DNA of 5,876 bases from Candidatus Eiseniibacteriota bacterium (GTDB lineage: Bacteria > Joyebacterota > Joyebacteria > Joyebacterales > Joyebacteraceae), in assembly GCA_030609605.1 (NCBI GenBank), contig JAUWBY010000147.1, positions 1 through 5,876 on the forward strand, in the 5' to 3' direction. A program made the position numbers and the translations under genes. Shown here piece by piece: positions 1 through 3,925 of the stretch. The notes below the pieces were generated by a model, which was not told the DNA's origin, did no database searches, and worked only from the letters and a program-made list of their open reading frames with translations. Position 1 is the first letter of the stretch. Each line of letters begins with the position of its first letter.

Positions 1-69
1 AGCCTGTACCCCCGCCACCAGGTATTCGTCCGTCAATGTGTCGGCGCGCGGAGAATCTGACCTAACCAT
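1..69 (-). CDS. ECF-type RNA polymerase sigma factor, N-terminal fragment (runs off left edge)
   Basis: This is the 5' end of a gene leaving the window at position 1; only 23 codons are visible. The reading frame from ATG at 69 is open to the edge. After about ten polar residues (MVRSDSPRAD) it reads TLTDEYLVAGVQA, which matches the start of sigma region 2 in many ECF sigma factors (pattern L-T-D-E-x-L-V-x-x-V-Q-A). A GGAGG sequence at 78-74 lies 4 bases before this ATG, so it is preferred over the TTG at 36, which has no Shine-Dalgarno. ECF sigma factors direct core RNA polymerase to stress or envelope genes and are usually held by a membrane anti-sigma factor; a candidate is encoded at 1139-1720. 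The upstream TATGAAAC motif suggests autoregulation. The call rests on a short peptide plus context, so another helix-rich protein cannot be excluded. Confidence 0.66.
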   Translation of the reverse strand, partial: MVRSDSPRADTLTDEYLVAGVQA

Positions 70-156
70 TGGCCCTCCACACCGGCGTGTGCGACTCCGC
101 GGAACCTGAACCGGATGGTCGCACGCCCGTCTGCCAAGACCAGCGTATAATGGTAA

Positions 157-188
157 CAGAACCCCTTGCTGATCCAAACTGTTTCATA
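157..188 (-). promoter_or_regulatory. putative ECF promoter upstream of the sigma gene
   Basis: On the minus strand, TATGAAAC (188-181) is followed by an 18-base spacer and GTTCTG (162-157). The -35-like TGAAAC resembles the -35 element of several ECF sigma factors (B. subtilis SigW uses TGAAAC). The motif would place transcription start roughly 80 bases before the ATG at 69. The same TGAAAC-N18-GT arrangement precedes two other genes in the window. The -10 element is less certain than the -35 box. Autoregulation by the encoded sigma factor is an inference. Confidence 0.5.
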
Positions 189-264
189 CCCGAAAAACAC
201 TGCCGAGCGGGACCGCTTTCCCTGACATGCCGCCGTTTCGGGCGACGTGCCGGGTCTCCGCTCC

Positions 265-280
265 TGATAGAGCGCTATCA
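265..280. repeat. 6-bp perfect inverted repeat abutting a -35-like box
   Basis: TGATAG (265-270) and CTATCA (275-280) are perfect inverted arms separated by AGCG. The right arm ends directly against the TATGAAAC box at 281. The position would suit an operator for a dimeric regulator or a small hairpin, but it occurs once here and could be chance. Confidence 0.35.
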
Positions 281-312
281 TATGAAACACACCCACACGA
301 TGCGATGTCATA
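281..312 (+). promoter_or_regulatory. putative ECF promoter upstream of the DUF6249-like gene
   Basis: TATGAAAC (281-288) is followed by an 18-base spacer and GTCATA (307-312). It has the same eight-base upstream box and the same spacing to GT as the minus-strand copy at 188-157. The start codon at 433 lies about 120 bases downstream of the -10-like element, so the leader would be long. Recognition by the neighbouring ECF sigma factor is inferred from the repeated motif. Confidence 0.5.
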
Positions 313-416
313 GGTTGTGAACAAAGCAATGGCAGATGTGGAAACAGACAGCTCGGTAGCCATCACGTCAACGGACCCGGAGAATCGGAGACACCGGCAG
401 GGTGGCCTGGGCCAAG

Positions 417-423
417 AAAGGAG
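417..423 (+). promoter_or_regulatory. ribosome binding site fixing the ATG at 433
   Basis: AAAGGAG ends 9 bases before the ATG at 433. The in-frame TTG at 427 is only 3 bases away, too close to serve as the start, so translation most likely begins at 433. Confidence 0.75.
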
Positions 424-432
424 AGATTGACA

Positions 433-864
433 ATGACTGTGTTCTTTGGCTTCATGACCGCCTTGGTCAGCATCGGAGCTGGAGTGCTCATGGTGATGCT
501 GATTGTCAAGGGCTTCGTCAGCGCGGACCGGACACGCAAGGAAGCGTTCGAATTGGCTCTCCAGAAGGGCATCTACGATCCGACGATCATTCGTCCCGCG
601 AAGAAACGCGGCGGCAACGCGGCGCTTGGATGGGGCATCGCTCTGCTCGGAATCGGCATCGCTCAGGTCATCGGCTTCATCACTCTCGGCATATGGAATG
701 ATGCTGCCATCGGTGCCCTGGTCCCGCTCTTCGTCGGAATCGGCCTCATCATCTTCCACGTGATCGTTAAGCGGAATGCCATCGATATCGAAGAGAACGG
801 CAAGCCTATCCAGCTCGCACCCAGCACCGACCGGACTGGCAGCGTCGCCGGCCAGGATCAGTAG
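433..864 (+). CDS. small integral membrane protein resembling DUF6249
   Basis: A 143-residue protein of unknown biochemical function, probably in the inner membrane. It has a hydrophobic segment at residues 3-28, then a basic/charged linker (29-62) containing the LALQKGIYDP stretch. Two further hydrophobic segments follow, at about 64-86 and 92-113, the latter reading GALVPLFVGIGLIIFHVIV, and a polar tail of about 30 residues ends it. One N-terminal helix, a charged linker with an 'xxKGI' motif and a glycine-rich C-terminal helical pair containing 'LxPLFxGIGxII' resembles DUF6249 as I recall the family, but no search was run. The start is set by AAAGGAG at 417-423. It is divergent from the putative sigma gene and convergent with the anti-sigma gene. 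The TGAAAC-N18-GTC motif upstream makes it a candidate target, or regulator, of the ECF system. A second anti-sigma-like role is possible, but nothing in the sequence shows it. Confidence 0.8.
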   Translation: MTVFFGFMTALVSIGAGVLMVMLIVKGFVSADRTRKEAFELALQKGIYDPTIIRPAKKRGGNAALGWGIALLGIGIAQVIGFITLGIWNDAAIGALVPLFVGIGLIIFHVIVKRNAIDIEENGKPIQLAPSTDRTGSVAGQDQ

Positions 865-873
865 CTCCGCACC

Positions 874-951
874 GGCGTTGGCGGATCTCATCTCTACGGA
901 GTGAGACGAACGGGAGCCGTCTCTTCCCGCGACATCAGGTCTGCCAACGTC
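874..951 (+). terminator. long stem-loop after the DUF6249-like gene, possible terminator or 3' end structure
   Basis: Bases 874-888 pair with 937-951 in 15 consecutive pairs, three of them G-U, starting 9 bases after the stop codon. Inside the loop a second hairpin forms from GAGACG (903-908) and CGTCTC (918-923). The wobble pairs are G-U in plus-strand RNA but become C-A mismatches in minus-strand RNA, so the structure fits the plus transcript better. It is followed by a C/T-rich run (950-960) rather than a U-tract, so a classical intrinsic terminator is uncertain; mRNA 3'-end protection is another option. The rest of the convergent gap (952-1138) shows no supported gene, only a 10-bp palindrome GTCTCGAGAC at 1080-1089. 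Confidence 0.45.
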
Positions 952-1138
952 CCTCCCTCTGACGTAGCATTCATCGCCAGTACCAGACAGCCGATTGTGC
1001 TTTCGCTCGCCGACGCACGTCGCTGCATGCGCCACAGAACTCGCGTTCGGTATCGCGGACGTGAGGCAAGCTAACGGACGTCTCGAGACAGATCTCACGA
1101 AGGTGCAAGTAGTCAGCATTGTATTGAGATTGTTCGCA

Positions 1139-1720
1139 CTAGCGAGGGAAGACCGGCTGCAGCTCGCTGGTCAGTTCGCGCGCCATCCTGAACCCTGAGA
1201 TAGCTATGAACACAACCGAGACAGTAACGAGTCCCCAGAGAACACCGAAGGCCATATCGGATCCCTGAGCAGCCTGAAGCCCGGGTGAACCCGCGATGAC
1301 ATCCAGAACCGATCCAAGAAGCGATGATATCGCCGAGGAGAGTGCACCCAGTGCTCGCCCTGCCGCCTGCCCGGTTCCCGAACGGACGAGGACGAGAACG
1401 GCCCCCGCCAAGCCGGCTGCTACCGTAGCGCTCAGACCGACCGGTCGGGCGAACCGTCGAGCAGTCGACGTCTCTGCGATCTCGGACATGATGGCGGCAG
1501 CCAGCCAAACCGGGGCTCTGTCGACCGGAGCGCTTCTTAGGGCCGCATCGATCGCCGCATACTCGAGCCGGAGTGCCGCGCATCGGGGACATCTATCGGT
1601 GTGCTCCTCCAGAAGTGTCATTCTCGAGGGACCCTCGGTCGCGCCGAAGCGATCGTCGTCGCCCATCAGAGCGCGGTCGAGTTCCGTCTGGATGAGTATC
1701 TCTGCTTCCCGGCAATCCAC
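1139..1720 (-). CDS. zinc-finger (ZAS-type) membrane anti-sigma factor
   Basis: A 193-residue protein predicted to bind and inhibit an ECF sigma factor at the inner membrane. The N-terminal domain has Cys3 and the motif H40-x3-C44-x2-C47 (HTDRCPRC), the zinc-binding signature of ZAS/zf-HC2 anti-sigma domains. A hydrophobic segment at about 94-112 and another at about 156-176 suggest two membrane passes. The loop between them (113-155) is rich in Ala, Gly, Ser and Leu and could form an amphipathic helix. The spacing from Cys3 to His40 is longer than in compact ZAS domains such as RsrA, owing to an acidic stretch (DDDRFGATEG). The GTG start is supported by AGGAG at 1732-1728. No sigma gene lies directly upstream, contrary to the usual order; the likely partner is encoded at 1-69. 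A separate TGAAAC-N18-GTC motif precedes the gene, suggesting expression independent of the peptidase-propeller pair. Confidence 0.82.
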   Translation of the reverse strand: MDCREAEILIQTELDRALMGDDDRFGATEGPSRMTLLEEHTDRCPRCAALRLEYAAIDAALRSAPVDRAPVWLAAAIMSEIAETSTARRFARPVGLSATVAAGLAGAVLVLVRSGTGQAAGRALGALSSAISSLLGSVLDVIAGSPGLQAAQGSDMAFGVLWGLVTVSVVFIAISGFRMARELTSELQPVFPR

Positions 1721-1727
1721 GGCACGT

Positions 1728-1732
1728 CTCCT
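1728..1732 (-). promoter_or_regulatory. ribosome binding site supporting the GTG start of the anti-sigma gene
   Basis: On the minus strand AGGAG (1732-1728) lies 7 bases before the GTG at 1720. This spacing supports GTG as the true start and places Cys3 of the zinc motif at the extreme N-terminus. Confidence 0.7.
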
Positions 1733-1772
1733 GATCCAAGTTCGACGGACGCGGGCATGACTCGCCCACTAC

Positions 1773-1802
1773 TTCGACACCAGATTCACTCCCAGGGTTT
1801 CA
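1773..1802 (-). promoter_or_regulatory. putative ECF promoter upstream of the anti-sigma gene
   Basis: On the minus strand TGAAAC (1802-1797) is followed by 18 bases and GTCGAA (1778-1773). This is the third instance of the TGAAAC-N18-GT(C/T) arrangement in the window. It sits in the 121-base gap after the propeller gene and would start transcription about 45-50 bases before the GTG at 1720. Unlike the other two copies it lacks the preceding TA. A second GT at 1780-1779 would give a 16-base spacer, so the exact -10 position is open. Confidence 0.48.
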
Positions 1803-1841
1803 GCATCTCTATATGTAGTCTTCGGAGTTTCCTGCCGGAAG

Positions 1842-3914
1842 CTACTTCACAACAATTCGTGCTACGCCGATGTTTCCGGCTCTGTCGGCTGCCCGAACCG
1901 CTAGGGCGTGCTCGCCCGGTGACGGGTTCTCAATCCTGAGCGTGGCCTCTTCAGAACGCGAATCAAACATCCCATCAACGGGAAACGCCGGCATCCACTC
2001 TCCATAGTCGATCGACACTTCGACGTCGGCCACGGAACTCGCTGCATCTCTGATGCTCGCGGTGACTACAACCACTGCTCCGTCGCGCTTGAGTTCTATG
2101 CCATCGACGCCGGGGGGAGTGTTGTCCACAGTGAAGACGGGGCTTGTCGCCTCCGCGCTCGCGGCAAGATCCGCCCGATTGTCCGGCGCGTCAGTGGCGA
2201 CGATCTTGATCCGGTAGTCCCCGTCCGGCATAGAAACGGAGTCCCATGTGTGAAGGGTCCGTTCAAGCCCTTCCTCCATCAAGCCCCATTCCCCATCGCC
2301 CTCGCGCTTCACATAGACGTCGAATGACAGGATGTCTCCATCCATGTCCAAGGCAATCCACTCCACCGTTCTCAGGCCTCTGGCTATCGGCGGCGCACCC
2401 AGAGCGGAACGCTCTGAGACAGCAACGGAGTACTTCACTTCGACCCCAGAGGCCAGAGTCTGACTCGCACTGCCGGCAGAGTTCTCACGATCGGAGAAAC
2501 CGTCCCCGGCCGGGTGCACTTCTACCCGCACGATTTCGGGAGCCACGTTCTCCCGCAGGAATGCTATCTCGACAGCGTGCATGACCGGTCCTGAACCCCG
2601 ACCGCGATCAAACTCGACTGCCCACTGAAGAAAACGGGCCCGTGGGCTGGCAATCGAGCCATCGACGAGATCAGACCACGTGCTCCATGTGTCATCCGGC
2701 TCTTCGATGTTGCCCGAGCGACTACTGATGGTGAGACGACCACCCTGCTGCTCCGCTCTGACACTGCAACGCCCCCAGGATGCGGATGTCGTCGCGTCGA
2801 GCACTTCGGATTCGTACCTTCCCGACTCCGATCTTCCCACGCTCACCGCGTAGACGGATCCGGGTCTCCCGGTGGTGAAAACGAGTCCCTCCGGCCCCCC
2901 GAGCATCGCCAGGACCTCTTCCTCGTCAAGATCGACCACCAGACCCGCTTCGCTGGGCCTGACCGAGAACACGCGACCTCCGGCTCCGGTTCCTGCCCAG
3001 ATGGATCCATTCGGCCCGGCAGCCAGCGAGACAACGGGCGCGATCTCAGAGCGCCATATCTCGATCGCCCCTCCCCCGCTTGCTCTGTAGACTGAACCAT
3101 CGCCGATAGGCAGCCCTGGATCCGCAAACTCGTCGAACACGTCCTCCAGACTGATGCTGGTCGCAGCAAAGTAGAGAGTACCGTCACTGGAAGAGACAAC
3201 GCCGGAGATCTCATCGTGCGGCGTGTCGTAAACAACGCTGACCTTTCTGCCAGGTGTCACGTCGAGCAAGAGACCATCTCCGCTGGTTCCTGCAAGAACT
3301 CTGTCTCCGATGACGGCGAGCACGACGATGTTGAGATCGCTCGATTCGTAGATGACTTCCATCTGCCCCTTGGAATCAACGGCTATAACTCTGGCTGCCT
3401 CTCCCGTCCCGACGAGAAGGCCGTGCTTTTCAGACCAGACCATGCTCCAGACGTATCCCTCACCCGTATCACACAGGAGCTCCGGTTCCTCACCTGCACG
3501 AACCCGATAGATCTCTCCGCCTGGCGATGTCCCCACGTAGATGATACCGTCCGACCCGGCCGCGATCGCCGGAAGATCCTGCGTCTCCATCTCGAGGAGA
3601 AGTTCGAAGTCACCTCGCCCGATCCGGTACAGCCTGCCCGGCGTTCCTGTGACTATGTATGTCGCTCCATCACTTCCGCTGACCGCGCCCCACACGTACT
3701 GAGCCTCAGGAGTCTCCAGTTTCTCAACAGTCGGCCCCAAAACCACGCGTCCGATTTCGAGGAGAGAAACCCCGGTCGGCGTTCCATCCAGGAACTCCCG
3801 GTATTCATCCGTGAGCCAATACGATGTTGAGACCGCTCCGGCTGAAGTCGTCAGGGCCACGAGCAGGATCACAATCGGCACTATTGAGGATCTCGTTCCA
3901 GCCGCTGGCGGCAT
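1842..3914 (-). CDS. exported seven-bladed beta-propeller protein with C-terminal Ig/FN3-like domains
   Basis: A 690-residue secreted or periplasmic protein of unknown function. Residues 1-27 form a signal peptide (hydrophobic IVPIVILLVALTT, likely cleaved after AGA). Seven related motifs of the form D-G-x-x-Y-V-G-T-x-P-G-G-x-x-Y start near residues 82, 122, 163, 203, 244, 302 and 342, which fits a seven-bladed propeller. The fifth carries an insertion of about 20 residues (around 253-272). Residues about 364-455 look like a beta-sandwich with TWSTWSDL and SPRARFLQWAVEF. Residues about 458-600 form an FN3/Ig-like module (WIALDMDGDILSFDV, WDSVSMPDGDYRIKIVATD) ending in DNTPP, and about 601-690 a final Ig-like domain ending NIGVARIVVK. 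No catalytic motif is visible; binding or scaffolding is likely. The gene begins 9 bases after the peptidase stop, with its Shine-Dalgarno overlapping that stop, so the two are coupled. Confidence 0.85.
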   Translation of the reverse strand: MPPAAGTRSSIVPIVILLVALTTSAGAVSTSYWLTDEYREFLDGTPTGVSLLEIGRVVLGPTVEKLETPEAQYVWGAVSGSDGATYIVTGTPGRLYRIGRGDFELLLEMETQDLPAIAAGSDGIIYVGTSPGGEIYRVRAGEEPELLCDTGEGYVWSMVWSEKHGLLVGTGEAARVIAVDSKGQMEVIYESSDLNIVVLAVIGDRVLAGTSGDGLLLDVTPGRKVSVVYDTPHDEISGVVSSSDGTLYFAATSISLEDVFDEFADPGLPIGDGSVYRASGGGAIEIWRSEIAPVVSLAAGPNGSIWAGTGAGGRVFSVRPSEAGLVVDLDEEEVLAMLGGPEGLVFTTGRPGSVYAVSVGRSESGRYESEVLDATTSASWGRCSVRAEQQGGRLTISSRSGNIEEPDDTWSTWSDLVDGSIASPRARFLQWAVEFDRGRGSGPVMHAVEIAFLRENVAPEIVRVEVHPAGDGFSDRENSAGSASQTLASGVEVKYSVAVSERSALGAPPIARGLRTVEWIALDMDGDILSFDVYVKREGDGEWGLMEEGLERTLHTWDSVSMPDGDYRIKIVATDAPDNRADLAASAEATSPVFTVDNTPPGVDGIELKRDGAVVVVTASIRDAASSVADVEVSIDYGEWMPAFPVDGMFDSRSEEATLRIENPSPGEHALAVRAADRAGNIGVARIVVK

Positions 3915-3918
3915 TATT

Positions 3919-3925
3919 CCTCCTT
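3919..3925 (-). promoter_or_regulatory. ribosome binding site overlapping the upstream stop codon
   Basis: On the minus strand AAGGAGG (3925-3919) lies 4 bases before the ATG at 3914, and its two A bases are the last bases of the peptidase TAA stop (3926-3924). This overlap points to translational coupling and confirms the start of the propeller gene. Confidence 0.8.

Larger units (their letters stand above)
70..432. other. divergent intergenic regulatory region
   Basis: This 363-base stretch separates the minus-strand sigma gene from the plus-strand DUF6249-like gene. Short frames on both strands overlap each other and show no recognisable protein, so I read it as non-coding. It holds two outward-facing TATGAAAC boxes (188-181 minus, 281-288 plus). 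It also holds a 6-bp inverted repeat abutting the plus box (265-280), a CCCGAAA/TTTCGGG inverted repeat (189-195 and 236-242), and a small AGCGG-GA-CCGCT inverted repeat (206-217). The implied leaders are about 80 nt for the sigma gene and about 110 nt for the plus-strand gene. I see nothing clear in 313-416 beyond leader sequence. Confidence 0.7.

Noticed and set aside
69..320. Plus-strand open frame of 83 codons
   Set aside because: It is antisense to the probable sigma start and crosses both divergent promoter-like boxes; the composition is not protein-like.
33..329. Minus-strand open frame of 98 codons before the sigma gene
   Set aside because: It overlaps the sigma gene start in another frame and spans the promoter-like motif; its protein has no recognisable features and no clear ribosome site.
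1080..1089. 10-bp palindrome GTCTCGAGAC as an operator
   Set aside because: It lies between two convergent gene ends, far from any start, and is a single copy; chance occurrence is the simpler explanation.
184..1119. Long minus-strand open frame of 311 codons
   Set aside because: It runs antisense through the whole DUF6249-like gene and both its intergenic flanks, including the structured stem and promoter-like sites. Its product is low-complexity (Ser/Asp/Glu/His-rich) with no domain, and no good ribosome site was seen.
1113..1592. Minus-strand frame of 159 codons overlapping the anti-sigma gene
   Set aside because: It is a shifted frame of the anti-sigma gene, Arg/Gly/Cys-rich and lacking the zinc motif and ribosome site.
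1822..1843. Small stem (CTTC/GAAG with GG/CC) after the propeller stop as a terminator
   Set aside because: The stem is short with a bulge and is not followed by a U-tract; readthrough toward the anti-sigma gene cannot be judged from it.
3216..3830. Plus-strand open frame of 204 codons
   Set aside because: Antisense to the propeller gene, with no motif of its own; the repeats and signal peptide are in the minus-strand frame.
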